A DNA stretch of 64,000 nucleotides from an uncultured Enterorhabdus sp. (GTDB lineage Bacteria; Actinomycetota; Coriobacteriia; Coriobacteriales; Eggerthellaceae). Below are positions 15,346 through 24,006 of the stretch, in pieces (position 1 is the first letter of the stretch; the number at the start of each line of letters is the position of its first letter). The notes under the pieces were generated by a model. That model was given only the letters and a program-made list of their open reading frames with translations. It was not told where the DNA came from and did not search any database. Position numbers and translations under genes: made by a program. Where the stretch lies: assembly GCA_947649205.1 (NCBI GenBank), contig CANSQM010000001.1, forward strand, positions 186,001 through 250,000, written 5' to 3'.

Positions 15346-17277
15346 ATGGATATCAGGCGCGTGCTGGCAAGCGCTCCCCGTAAACACGACCTGGGCCCCG
15401 AACGGCCCCTGCTCACCCCCTGGGGCGAGGTCCTCGATCCGGCTTCGGTGCGCTCGGAGCATCCCCGCCCTCAGTTCGCGCGGGAGGCGTTCACCTCGCT
15501 GAACGGCTGGTGGAACTACGCCATCGTGCCCGTGGGCGCCGGCCCGACCCTGCGCCAGCCGGAGCACTTCGACGGGCGCATCCTCGTGCCCTTCTCGCCC
15601 GAGGCACTGCTGTCGGGGGTAGGTCGCCAGTTGGCTCCCGACGAGCTGCTCTGGTACGTGCGCCGGGTGAGGCGACCGGTGCTGCGCGAGGGGGACCGCT
15701 GCCTGCTGCACTTCGAGGCCGTGGACTTCGCCTGTGCCTGCTGCGTGAACGGCCGGGTCGTGGGCACCCACGAGGGCGCCTACCTGCCCTTCACCTTCGA
15801 CATCACCGAGGCGCTCACCGCCACCGACGGCGATGCGGCCCTGGCCTGGCAGCAGGGCGGCGACTTCGTGGTGGCCCTGGCCGTGCGCGACCCGAGTGAT
15901 ACGGGGGTGCAGCTGCGGGGCAAGCAGCGACTCGAGCGCGGCGGCATCTGGTACACGGCCCAGAGCGGCATCTGGCAGCCGGTGTGGATGGAAGTGGTGC
16001 CCGAGCGCTCCATCGAGGCCGTTGCCCTGCGGCCCGATTGCGACCAGGAGCTTCTCATCGCCGACGTGGACGTGCGGGGCGCCTCGGGATTGCTGCGCCT
16101 CTACGTCTCCGATGGGGATGGCGTGCAGGTGGGCTCGGTGGCCGTGGCCGTGGAAGAGGGGGCGGTGCCCGAGGGCGCGAGCCCCGACGGGTCGCCGCGT
16201 CGCCGGGTGCGCCTGACCGTTCCCGTGCCCCGGCCGCGCCGGTGGAGTCCAGATGACCCCCATCTCTACGACCTCACCTTGCGCTACGGCTCCGATGCCG
16301 TCCACAGCTACACAGCCTTCCGCACCGTGGAGGTGGCCCGCGACGAGCAGGGCGCCTTCCGTTTTCGGCTGAACGGCGAGCCGCTGCTGCTACGGGGCGT
16401 GCTCGACCAGGGTTACTGGTCCGACGGCCTCATGACGGCCCCCTCCGACGAGGCTCTGGCTTTCGACATCCAGGCCATGCGCGAGGCTGGCTTCAACATG
16501 CTGCGGAAGCACCTGAAGGTGGAGGCTGACCGCTGGTACTACCACTGCGACCGGCTCGGCATGCTCGTGTGGCAGGACATGGTGAACGGGGGCGGCGCCT
16601 ACGGGTCCTGGGAGACGAGCTTCAGGCCGACGCTGTGGCGCGGCAGCTGGGGCGATTACGACGACTGCGACCCCGAGCACCAGGCGAAGCTCGGCGCCGG
16701 GGACGAGCGCTACCGCGACCAGTGGCGCCGCGCCTGCCGGGCCACGGTGGAGCATCTGCGCAACCATCCCTCGGTGGTCTGCTGGGTGCTGTTCAACGAG
16801 GGCTGGGGGCAGTTCGACGCGGCCCTGGCCACCGAGGCGGTGCGCCGGGCCGACCCCACGCGGGTCATCGACGCCGTGAGCGGCTGGTACGACCAGGGCT
16901 GCGGAGACTTCCTCTCGGTGCACAACTACTTCCGCAAACTCAAGGTGTACCCCGACGATGCCGCGCTGCGGGGCCGGGCGGCCGAGCGGGGAGGGCGCGC
17001 CTTCGCCATCTCGGAGTTCGGCGGCGCCACCTTCCGCGTGGAAGACCACAGCGCCTTCGCCGAGAGTTACGGCTACGACCGTTTCGACGACCGGGGCGCC
17101 TGGCGGGCGGCAGTGCGCCGCACCCTGGCCGAGGCCGAGGCCCTGGAGGGCGACGGGCTGGCGGCCTACGTGTACACGCAGCTGTCGGACGTGGAGGAGG
17201 AAGTGAACGGCATCCTCACCTACGACCGGCGGGTGAACAAGCTGAAGGAGGAGGCCCATGGAACCTGCGACGGCTAA
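15346..17277 (+). CDS. Glycoside hydrolase family 2 protein (beta-galactosidase-like)
   Basis: 643 residues, no signal peptide. The three N-terminal domains (sugar-binding jelly roll, Ig-like, TIM barrel) are recognisable. The acid/base Glu is in NHPSVVCWVLFNEGWGQ and the nucleophile Glu in FAISEFGGATF. LLLRGVLDQGYWSDG and FNMLRKHLKVEADRWYYHCD are GH2 signatures. The following galK and galT suggest a beta-galactoside substrate, although GH2 also includes glucuronidases and mannosidases. The ATG follows GAGAGGA. The 3' end overlaps galK by 20 bases. Confidence 0.85.
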   Translation: MDIRRVLASAPRKHDLGPERPLLTPWGEVLDPASVRSEHPRPQFAREAFTSLNGWWNYAIVPVGAGPTLRQPEHFDGRILVPFSPEALLSGVGRQLAPDELLWYVRRVRRPVLREGDRCLLHFEAVDFACACCVNGRVVGTHEGAYLPFTFDITEALTATDGDAALAWQQGGDFVVALAVRDPSDTGVQLRGKQRLERGGIWYTAQSGIWQPVWMEVVPERSIEAVALRPDCDQELLIADVDVRGASGLLRLYVSDGDGVQVGSVAVAVEEGAVPEGASPDGSPRRRVRLTVPVPRPRRWSPDDPHLYDLTLRYGSDAVHSYTAFRTVEVARDEQGAFRFRLNGEPLLLRGVLDQGYWSDGLMTAPSDEALAFDIQAMREAGFNMLRKHLKVEADRWYYHCDRLGMLVWQDMVNGGGAYGSWETSFRPTLWRGSWGDYDDCDPEHQAKLGAGDERYRDQWRRACRATVEHLRNHPSVVCWVLFNEGWGQFDAALATEAVRRADPTRVIDAVSGWYDQGCGDFLSVHNYFRKLKVYPDDAALRGRAAERGGRAFAISEFGGATFRVEDHSAFAESYGYDRFDDRGAWRAAVRRTLAEAEALEGDGLAAYVYTQLSDVEEEVNGILTYDRRVNKLKEEAHGTCDG

Positions 17278-18637
17278 CGGCGAGGGGGCGGGCGCGGCGA
17301 AGGTGGCCGCATTGCGCGCCCTCTTCGAGGAGGTGTTCGGAAGCGGCCCTGCTGCGGGCGCGGCGGCTGCGGTCGCTGGGTCGACGGGCGGGGTTCCCGT
17401 CGGCGCGGGAGCGGCCGGGGCCAGGCGCTCCTTCGTGCTGGCCTCGGCCCCGGGGCGCATGGAGGTGGCCGGCAACCACGTCGATCACCAGGGCGGCCGC
17501 GTCATCTCGGCGGCCATTGGCGAGCGCACCTGGGGGCTCGCGGCCGAGAACGGCCTCGGGCGCATCCGCGCGGTCATGGAGGGCTTCGGCACCGTGGAGG
17601 TGGACCTCGCCGATCCCCAGTGGGCGCAGCCCCATCCGGTGGAGGCCCTCACCTCTGCGGCCATCGTGCGTGGCATGGCCGCCGCCTTCGCCGCTGGTGG
17701 CGGCACGGTGCGCGGCTTCGATCTCGTCACCGGCTCCGAGGTGCCCCCGGGATGCGGCCTGTCCTCCTCGGCCGCCTTCGAGGTCATGATCGGCGCGTGC
17801 CTGGAGGGCCTGTTCGGCCCCGGCCCCTTCGCGAGCGCGGCGGCCGAGGATGCCGGGGGAACCCGCGCGGAAGAAGCGGAGGCGGTGCCCTTGGATGCCG
17901 CGGCCGTGGCCCTGGCGGCCGTCGGGTGCGAGCAGCGCTTCTTCGGGAAGCCCTGCGGCGCCCAGGACCAGCTGGCGAGCGCCTGCGGCGGCGTGGTCAC
18001 CATCGATTTCGGGCCGACGGTGCCCGTGGTGGAGCCTGTGGCCCTCGACGCTGCGGCGGAGGGCTTCCGCATCGTGCTCGTGGACAGCCGCCAGGATCAT
18101 TCCCTGCATCAGGACGAGTTCGCCGCCATTCCCGCTGACATGCGCATGGTGGCCAACCTGCTGGGGGTGGCCCGTCTCGGGGATGCGCCGGTGGGGGCGC
18201 TCTTGTCCCAACTGGGGGCGGTGCGCACCGAGCTGGGGGATCGCCGGGCCATGCGGGCGCTGCACTACTACGACGAAGTGGCCCGGGTGAACGCCCAGCG
18301 CGCGGCCCTCGACGGGGGAGACTTCGCCACCTTTCTGCGCTTCGTGCGACTTTCGGGCGCCTCGTCGGCCCAGTTCCTTCAGAACGTGTCCCTGCGCGAG
18401 CCCGGCAGCGAGGCGCGCCAGCCGGCCATGATCATCCAGAGCTTGGCGGCCCATCTGCTCGGCGAGGAGGGGGCTTGGCGCATTCACGGCGGCGGCTTCG
18501 GCGGCTCGGTACTGGTCTTCGTGCCCGCTGATCGGGCCGACGACTTCATGGCGACCATGGACGGGCTGCTCGGCTACGGGGCCTGTCGCGAAGTGGTTGT
18601 CGGCGCACCCGGCGTGCGGGCGGAGCGCCTGCGATGA
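17258..18637 (+). CDS. galK: Galactokinase
   Basis: 459 residues, a GHMP kinase phosphorylating galactose at C1. Motif 1 is APGRMEVAGNHVDHQGG; the usual Glu of GEHTDH is Asn, as in a Gram-positive subgroup. Motif 2 is GCGLSSSAAFEVM, and motif 3 is IHGGGFGGS. An Ala/Gly-rich insertion sits near residues 30-55 and a second near 190-205, making it longer than the typical ~390. The ATG has AAGGAGGAGG inside the GH2 gene, and the end overlaps galT by 4 bases, so all three are translationally coupled. Confidence 0.9.
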   Translation: MEPATANGEGAGAAKVAALRALFEEVFGSGPAAGAAAAVAGSTGGVPVGAGAAGARRSFVLASAPGRMEVAGNHVDHQGGRVISAAIGERTWGLAAENGLGRIRAVMEGFGTVEVDLADPQWAQPHPVEALTSAAIVRGMAAAFAAGGGTVRGFDLVTGSEVPPGCGLSSSAAFEVMIGACLEGLFGPGPFASAAAEDAGGTRAEEAEAVPLDAAAVALAAVGCEQRFFGKPCGAQDQLASACGGVVTIDFGPTVPVVEPVALDAAAEGFRIVLVDSRQDHSLHQDEFAAIPADMRMVANLLGVARLGDAPVGALLSQLGAVRTELGDRRAMRALHYYDEVARVNAQRAALDGGDFATFLRFVRLSGASSAQFLQNVSLREPGSEARQPAMIIQSLAAHLLGEEGAWRIHGGGFGGSVLVFVPADRADDFMATMDGLLGYGACREVVVGAPGVRAERLR

Positions 18638-19842
18638 TCGTCCGCGAGCCTGGGCCGCCGCCGGTGGCGAACCAGGAGTGGCGGGCGTTGTCGCCGGCGG
18701 GGCCCCTCGATATCACCATCAACGGCACCAAGCCGGAGAAGGACCCGCGGGCCATCGCGCGGGCCGCGAGCGGGGGCGCAGTGTGCGCGATGGCCGTCGC
18801 CGAGAAGACGGGGCGCCCCTCCGATGCTCGCGGCAACGATACAGCCTCGGATGCCGCCGCGGGCCCTCTCTGTGCGAATGGCCGCAGATCGGCACCGCTG
18901 GCCGCCGCTGACGGTGACTGTGTCCTCTGCTGGCATCGCCAGGCCGATGAGGGCCTTGTCTGCCGAGGCGCTGGAAGCGGGGAAGTGCGTTCGGTGGAGC
19001 TTGCCGGCGAGGAGTGGGCGTGGTGGTTCTCCCCCTATGGCTACTTCCCCGAGCATATCATTGCGGCGTCGCCCGAGCACCGGCCCATGGCCATCGACCA
19101 CCTGACCATTGCTCGGTTGCTCGACTTCGCCGACGCCTACCCCCGGTGGTTCATCGGTTCCAACGCCGATCTGCCCATCGTGGGCGGCTCCATCCTCGCC
19201 CACGATCACTTCCAGGGCGGCGGCTACCGATTTCCCCTCATGGAGCGGCCCATCAAGCAGCGTTTCGCCCTGCCGGGCCTGGGCGGGGTGGAAGCCGGTA
19301 TCGTGGACTGGCCCGCATCGGTGGCGCGTCTGCGCACGACGGATCGCACGGCCCTCGGCGAGGCCGCCTGCCGCCTCATGGACGCCTGGCGCTCCTTCTC
19401 CTTCGAGCCCTGCGCCATACGGGCCTTCTCACCCGGCAGCGTACAGGGGAGTGGCGCTGGCGAACTGGCCGCCGCGATCGATTGCCGTTCGGTCGCGTCC
19501 TCGATCGGAGCCGTCGTTCCCCACAACACGGTGAACCCCATCCTGTGGCGGGAGGGCGACGAGTATGTGATGGATATCGTGCTGCGCAACAACCGCACCA
19601 CGCCGGAGCGTCCTTACGGCCTCTTCCACGTACCAGAGCGGCTCTTTCCCATCAAGAAGGAGAACATCGGCCTCATCGAGATCATGGGCCGGGCCATCCT
19701 GCCCGGGCGCCTGGCCGCCAAGCTGCCCGGCATCAAGCCCGAATGCGACTGCGCCTTCTACGAGATCTTGCAGGCCACCGGCGTGTTCAAAGGCGACGAG
19801 GCCGGACGCGCCGGCTGGGACGCGCTGATCGCTGCCCTGTAG
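18634..19842 (+). CDS. galT: Galactose-1-phosphate uridylyltransferase, type 2, N-terminally shortened
   Basis: 402 residues. PLDITINGTKPEKDPRAIA, SPYGYFPEHIIAASPEH, FIGSNADLPIVGGSILAHDH and FQGGGYRFPL match the Gram-positive (GalT2) family, which exchanges UMP between UDP-glucose and galactose-1-phosphate. Usual family length is about 490-500 residues; here the first ~150 are absent because the gene begins inside the end of galK. A 50-residue Ala/Gly/Arg-rich insertion lies between KPEKDPRAIARAA and CVLCW. The His motif region is intact. It could be a functional short form or an impaired enzyme. No galE is in the window. Confidence 0.8.
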   Translation: MIVREPGPPPVANQEWRALSPAGPLDITINGTKPEKDPRAIARAASGGAVCAMAVAEKTGRPSDARGNDTASDAAAGPLCANGRRSAPLAAADGDCVLCWHRQADEGLVCRGAGSGEVRSVELAGEEWAWWFSPYGYFPEHIIAASPEHRPMAIDHLTIARLLDFADAYPRWFIGSNADLPIVGGSILAHDHFQGGGYRFPLMERPIKQRFALPGLGGVEAGIVDWPASVARLRTTDRTALGEAACRLMDAWRSFSFEPCAIRAFSPGSVQGSGAGELAAAIDCRSVASSIGAVVPHNTVNPILWREGDEYVMDIVLRNNRTTPERPYGLFHVPERLFPIKKENIGLIEIMGRAILPGRLAAKLPGIKPECDCAFYEILQATGVFKGDEAGRAGWDALIAAL

Positions 19843-19874
19843 GGGCGAGGCTTTCCGTCGGTGACGGCGGTCGG

Positions 19875-21593
19875 TCAGGCGCAGCGGGCGCCCCCGCCGA
19901 GGGTATGGCGCACTACCTCGAAGCGCTCCAGCTTCGCGTCCTCGTCGGGACGGATGCCGGCCTTCTTCTTGGCGATGGCGATCTGGTCCATGACCGTATC
20001 CACGCCGTCCAAGTCGGGGAGCAGCAGCCCCCGCCTGAAGCCGCGGGTGACGATGACGCCGTAGCGGGCCGGGTCAAGCTCCTCGAGCGAGTGCACGGGC
20101 TCCGGCTCGCCGAGCACGTCCACCGAGTAGGACAGGGCGTCCAGCTCATCGGGCCGCACCTGCGGAAAGCGCGGATCCTCGGTGGCGGCGGCCACGCCGT
20201 TCATGATGATCTCCTCGGCCAGGCACGACTGGGCCGGCGCGATGGTGCCAATGCACCCGCGCAGTTTTCCCTCCTTGTGCAAGCTCACGAAGGTGCCGGC
20301 CCGTCGTCTGGTCATGACATCGGGGAGCCCCTGAGGGGTGGGGAGCACCTCGCCGCTCCCCACGATGGATTCCACACTCAGTCGTGCAAGGGCCACGAGC
20401 GGGTCCACCTGGGGATCCAACACGAGCGAGAGGATCGCGCTGTTTTCCTCCCGCTCGCCCTCGTCGAGGGCCGTCTCGGCATCCCGATCCCACGCAAGGG
20501 GGTGGCGCCCCGTGCTCGGATCGGCAATTGCATGGGCCGCCTCGGGTGTCGCGCCGGCAATGCCGGCCGATGGGCCGGGTGCGCCTGCGGTCCTGGTGTC
20601 GGCAACCGTCGCACCAGCGTCTTCGCGCGCCCCGCTCTCGCACCGGTTGTGCCGCCCGCTGCCGTGCCCGGCATCGGGCGGTAGGCCGTCAGCGGGTTTC
20701 TCGGCCGTCTCTCCCCGTTCGCGGGCCGTCTTGGCATGGGCGCCGCGAATCTCGGCCTCCACTTCCTCCTCGGTAGTGGAAGGGCCGGCCTCTACCTCGA
20801 AGGCGGCGATGGCGTAGCCTACGCCGAAGGGGCCCTCGTAACTGAGCAGCTGGGGTGTGAAAGGCAGTCCCTCCAGCGCACCGGCCATGATCTCGAAAGC
20901 TCGCAGGCCGCACTCGGCGGCGCTCTCGCACATCACCGGATCCAGGGCGAAGAGCTCTTGCAGGGCCCCGCGGGCGAAGATCCCTTCCACGGCGCGGTCG
21001 AACCGGCGCCCGGCCGGATCGAAGCCGTAGGGGCCATCCTCGGTCAGCTTGTGGGAGAGGTCGCCGCTCGCGATGAGCACACAGCGCATGTCCAGACGCT
21101 CGGCGGCCCGAGTGATGGACTGCCCCAGGAAGTGGTGATCCGACGGCGAGAGCGCCGAGAGGCCCACGCGCAGCACGGGCACCTCCTCCAAGTCCACTGT
21201 TTGAGCGAGGAAGTGCAGCGGCACGAAGGCGCCGTGGTCGATCTCGGTCTGGGCCGCGGGTGCGCCGGCTGCGGGGATGGACCGTCGGGCGAGGCGGTCG
21301 GCCACCGCTTGGGTGAACTCGCCATCGCCGCGGGTGGTTACCGTGGCCTGGGGCTGTCCGAACGGGGCCATTGAGCCGGTTTCCTCGTCGGCATTGGAGA
21401 TGAAGAAGCCGTCGCGGTAGAACGGCGCGTGGGGCGAGGCAATGACGATGACGTCGGGGTCGTGGCTTGCCACGCGCCGGGCGATCTCCTCGTAAGCGGC
21501 GACCGTATCGGCGACGGTTTCCTCCTGGCCCTGACCCACGGCGGGCACGATGAGCGGCGGATGGGGCACGGCATAGGCGGCAAGAAGGCCCAT
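19875..21593 (-). CDS. AmmeMemoRadiSam system protein B-A fusion (MEMO-like plus AMMECR1)
   Basis: 572 residues. The first ~285 form a class III extradiol dioxygenase-like (MEMO/AMMECR) domain: VPHPPLIVPAVG, VIASPHAPFYRDGF, EIDHGAFVPL and LIASGDLSHKL, with the His and Asp metal positions. A low-complexity linker (about 287-390) joins it to an AMMECR1 domain (GTFVSLHKEGKLRGCIGTIA, EDPRFPQVRPDEL). These two parts plus a radical SAM enzyme form the AmmeMemoRadiSam system of unknown function. No radical SAM gene lies nearby. The ATG follows GGGAAGG. Confidence 0.85.
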   Translation of the reverse strand: MGLLAAYAVPHPPLIVPAVGQGQEETVADTVAAYEEIARRVASHDPDVIVIASPHAPFYRDGFFISNADEETGSMAPFGQPQATVTTRGDGEFTQAVADRLARRSIPAAGAPAAQTEIDHGAFVPLHFLAQTVDLEEVPVLRVGLSALSPSDHHFLGQSITRAAERLDMRCVLIASGDLSHKLTEDGPYGFDPAGRRFDRAVEGIFARGALQELFALDPVMCESAAECGLRAFEIMAGALEGLPFTPQLLSYEGPFGVGYAIAAFEVEAGPSTTEEEVEAEIRGAHAKTARERGETAEKPADGLPPDAGHGSGRHNRCESGAREDAGATVADTRTAGAPGPSAGIAGATPEAAHAIADPSTGRHPLAWDRDAETALDEGEREENSAILSLVLDPQVDPLVALARLSVESIVGSGEVLPTPQGLPDVMTRRRAGTFVSLHKEGKLRGCIGTIAPAQSCLAEEIIMNGVAAATEDPRFPQVRPDELDALSYSVDVLGEPEPVHSLEELDPARYGVIVTRGFRRGLLLPDLDGVDTVMDQIAIAKKKAGIRPDEDAKLERFEVVRHTLGGGARCA

Positions 21594-21891
21594 GGGACAC
21601 CTTCCCTTTCTGCTGGGGAGCGAATAGGCTGCGTTTCAGCGAGAACCATGGTGAGGGAAGCTCCTGCGATGAGTCTCCCCATCAGCGAATTGTCACGGGA
21701 TCGTTAGCCCATCTGCGCAGGAGGGCGGGGCCTGCGCGGCTCCTGCGCCGGTCGAGAGATCCGTCAGCCCTCCTGCACGATCCCTTTCGGTTCGATCTGG
21801 GTCGCGGGGAATCGTCCCGGCGCCCCGTCCGCTGCTGGCATTTGAATTTCGCACCGCTCACCCCGGATCGCCGGGTTTTCGCACGACCTCC

Positions 21892-21922
21892 TTGACTTGA
21901 AGTCGACTCCAAGGTTTACCCT
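21892..21922 (+). promoter_or_regulatory. MerR-type promoter of the second aldo/keto reductase
   Basis: TTGACT (21892-21897) and TACCCT (21917-21922) are 19 bp apart. A dyad CTTGAAG-TCGA-CTCCAAG (21896-21913, 6 of 7 pairs) fills the spacer, the classic MerR-family operator position. The rest of the 360-bp gap upstream shows no gene. Confidence 0.65.
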
Positions 21923-21953
21923 CCTCGGCGAGAGCAATCAGAGAGGAGCATTC

Positions 21954-23081
21954 ATGACCGCATCTTACGAGGGCGTGGCCAAGCTAGGCTTCGGCGCCAT
22001 GCGCCTGCCCCTGACCGATCCCGACGACGTTACCGCCATCGACATCGAGCAGGTGAAGACCATGGTGGACGAGTTCATGGCGAAGGGCGGCACCTACGTG
22101 GACACCGCCTTTGTCTACCACGACGGCGCATCGGAGACGGCCCTGCGCGAGGCCTTGGTGGAGCGCTATCCCCGCGAGGCGTTCACCCTGGCCACGAAGT
22201 GCCTGGCCTGGGCCTGTGCCAGCAAGGAGGAAGCCCAGGCCTGCCTGCCCACATCCCTGGAGCGGTTGGGGGTCGATTATGTCGACTACTACCTGCTGCA
22301 CAATCTGGGCGGCGCGCGCACGGCCAAGTTCGATGAGTACGATATGTGGAACTACGTGGCCAAGGCGAAGGCCGATGGCCTCATCCGCCACGTCGGCTTC
22401 TCCATGCACGACGGCCCCGAGACCTTGGAAGGGATTCTGACGGCCCACCCGGAGGTCGATTTCGTGCAGCTGCAGGCGAACTACCTGGATTGGGACGACC
22501 CGGTCACCCAATCGGCCCGCTGCCTGGAAGTGGCCGCGGCCCACGGGGTGCCGGTCATCGTCATGGAGCCGGTGCGCGGCGGCCGTTTGGCGAATCTGCC
22601 CGAGCGCGGCGCGGAGGTGCTGGCGGCGGCCGACCCGGACGCGAGCCAGGCTCGTTGGGCCTACCGCTTCTGCCTCGATCTGCCCGGGGTGCTCACGGTG
22701 CTGGCCGGCGCCTCTACGTTGGAGCAGATGCAGGACAATATGGACACCTTCCAAGCCCACAAGCCCCTGACCGAGGCCGAGCGCAGCGCCATTGCCGAGG
22801 TGGTGGCCGCCCTGCGCAGCGTGGATCTCATTCCCTGCACCAACTGCGGCTACTGCGTGAAGGACTGCCCCGAGGGCGTGAAGATTCCCATCGCCCTGAA
22901 CCTGCTGAACCTGGAGAAGCAGACCGAGGACAACGCCTTCGTGAAGGGTCTCTACTCCTGGCAGGCCGCCGAGGGCCCTGCATCGAAGTGCATCCAGTGC
23001 GGTTCCTGCGAGGCCATGTGCCCCCAGTCCATTCCCATCATCGACCGCCTCGCCGAGGCCGTCGAGCACTTCGAGGGGTAG
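21954..23081 (+). CDS. Aldo/keto reductase with two 4Fe-4S ferredoxin motifs
   Basis: 375 residues. All four catalytic positions of the aldo/keto reductase fold are present: Asp and Tyr in VDTAFVYHDGASE, Lys in LATKCLAW and His in DYYLLHN. The C-terminus has CTNCGYCVKDCPEGVKIP and CIQCGSCEAMCPQSIPI, consistent with two iron-sulfur clusters. It is likely a cytoplasmic oxidoreductase acting on an aldehyde or ketone with ferredoxin-type electron transfer. The ATG follows GAGAGGAG. Its promoter resembles that of the divergent paralogue at 2611, so a common MerR regulator is likely. Confidence 0.9.
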   Translation: MTASYEGVAKLGFGAMRLPLTDPDDVTAIDIEQVKTMVDEFMAKGGTYVDTAFVYHDGASETALREALVERYPREAFTLATKCLAWACASKEEAQACLPTSLERLGVDYVDYYLLHNLGGARTAKFDEYDMWNYVAKAKADGLIRHVGFSMHDGPETLEGILTAHPEVDFVQLQANYLDWDDPVTQSARCLEVAAAHGVPVIVMEPVRGGRLANLPERGAEVLAAADPDASQARWAYRFCLDLPGVLTVLAGASTLEQMQDNMDTFQAHKPLTEAERSAIAEVVAALRSVDLIPCTNCGYCVKDCPEGVKIPIALNLLNLEKQTEDNAFVKGLYSWQAAEGPASKCIQCGSCEAMCPQSIPIIDRLAEAVEHFEG

Positions 23082-23102
23082 GCGGCAGGAGATACGCCCA
23101 TT

Positions 23103-23140
23103 GCGATCAGGGGGGCTGCTATGGCGGTCCTCCTGATCGC
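23103..23140 (+). terminator. Hairpin after the second aldo/keto reductase
   Basis: GCGATCAGG (23103-23111) pairs with CCTGATCGC (23132-23140). There is no long T-run; it lies between convergent genes. Confidence 0.45.
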
Positions 23141-23173
23141 TTACACTCTATCGAGCTCTATGCCAGCAGTTTG

Positions 23174-23848
23174 CTAGCCCAGCCATTTTCTCCGGGCTTG
23201 CTTGAGCCAGTTCTTCTTGAACGAGCCGATGCCGCCGAAGAACTTGTCGTAGGTCGCTCCGTTTTCCTTGGCCGCGTATTTCGCTGCGGCAAGCTCAATG
23301 GTGCAGAGATAGTCTGCCACCTGGGCAAGACGATATTCAGTCATGGTCGTGCGCTTCTTGACTACGGCTTCTTTGGAAAGCGTCGAGCAGATCGCTTCAT
23401 CCAAGGCCTTCTTTACCAAGGCTTGCCCGTTGTCGTAGTAGAGTTTTACCTGATCGAAGCTCTGGAAGAACGTCAGATGGTCAATGAGCATGCACGACAC
23501 GTCGCGCTTCATGCGCAGGGCAAGTTTGCTGATATCGGAGAACTCTCGTCGCTTGTAGACAAAGGCTCTATATTGGATGGGAAGATATCTGACGAGCGCG
23601 CTGAATGACGACAGCAATTTCTTGCGTTGTCGTGGTTCGAGATCCTCATACTCGTCATGGCCATTGAGGAGAGGCTCGGAATGAAATGGGATATTCGGCA
23701 GATCGGCTGAAGCGAGGGAGCGTTCGTAGGCACTTATCTCGTTGGCAATGCCCTGGCTCTGATCGTGGATAACCAGAGTTAGGATGAAATAGCGCGCCCT
23801 GCTCGTTTTGTCGCCGCTCTCGTCGACGAATATTGAAAGATCTCGCAT
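23174..23848 (-). CDS. DUF3800 domain protein
   Basis: 224 residues. The N-terminal LSIFVDESGD is the hallmark of DUF3800, a predicted RNase H-fold family often found in mobile and defence loci. Further family-like positions are YYDNGQ in the middle and QVADYLCTIE with its conserved Asp towards the end. The gene has visibly lower GC than its neighbours, suggesting horizontal transfer. The start follows AGGGAG. A strong terminator sits just 22 bases upstream in its leader. Function is unknown. Confidence 0.75.
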   Translation of the reverse strand: MRDLSIFVDESGDKTSRARYFILTLVIHDQSQGIANEISAYERSLASADLPNIPFHSEPLLNGHDEYEDLEPRQRKKLLSSFSALVRYLPIQYRAFVYKRREFSDISKLALRMKRDVSCMLIDHLTFFQSFDQVKLYYDNGQALVKKALDEAICSTLSKEAVVKKRTTMTEYRLAQVADYLCTIELAAAKYAAKENGATYDKFFGGIGSFKKNWLKQARRKWLG

Positions 23849-23870
23849 TCAAACTCCCTGGCTCCAATAT

Positions 23871-23897
23871 AAAAATTGCCGGGGGACAGCCCCCGGC
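23871..23897 (-). terminator. Leader terminator in front of the DUF3800 gene
   Basis: On the minus strand GCCGGGGG, a 4-nt loop and CCCCCGGC form a perfect 8-bp stem followed by AATTTTTAT. It lies between the predicted promoter (23930-23958) and the ribosome binding site. Confidence 0.7.
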
Positions 23898-23929
23898 GCT
23901 TGGAGGCAGCATCGAGTGCCGCCACGAGT

Positions 23930-23958
23930 TTTATACCACGGATCTCTTCAACGATCAA
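23930..23958 (-). promoter_or_regulatory. Promoter upstream of the DUF3800 gene
   Basis: TTGATC (23953-23958) and TATAAA (23930-23935) are spaced by exactly 17 bp on the minus strand. The start site would be near 23923, giving a ~75-nt leader that contains the terminator. Confidence 0.6.
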
Positions 23959-24006
23959 GGAGAAATTAGTCGGATATGGAAAATTATCTATCACAATTCA
24001 ATAGCT

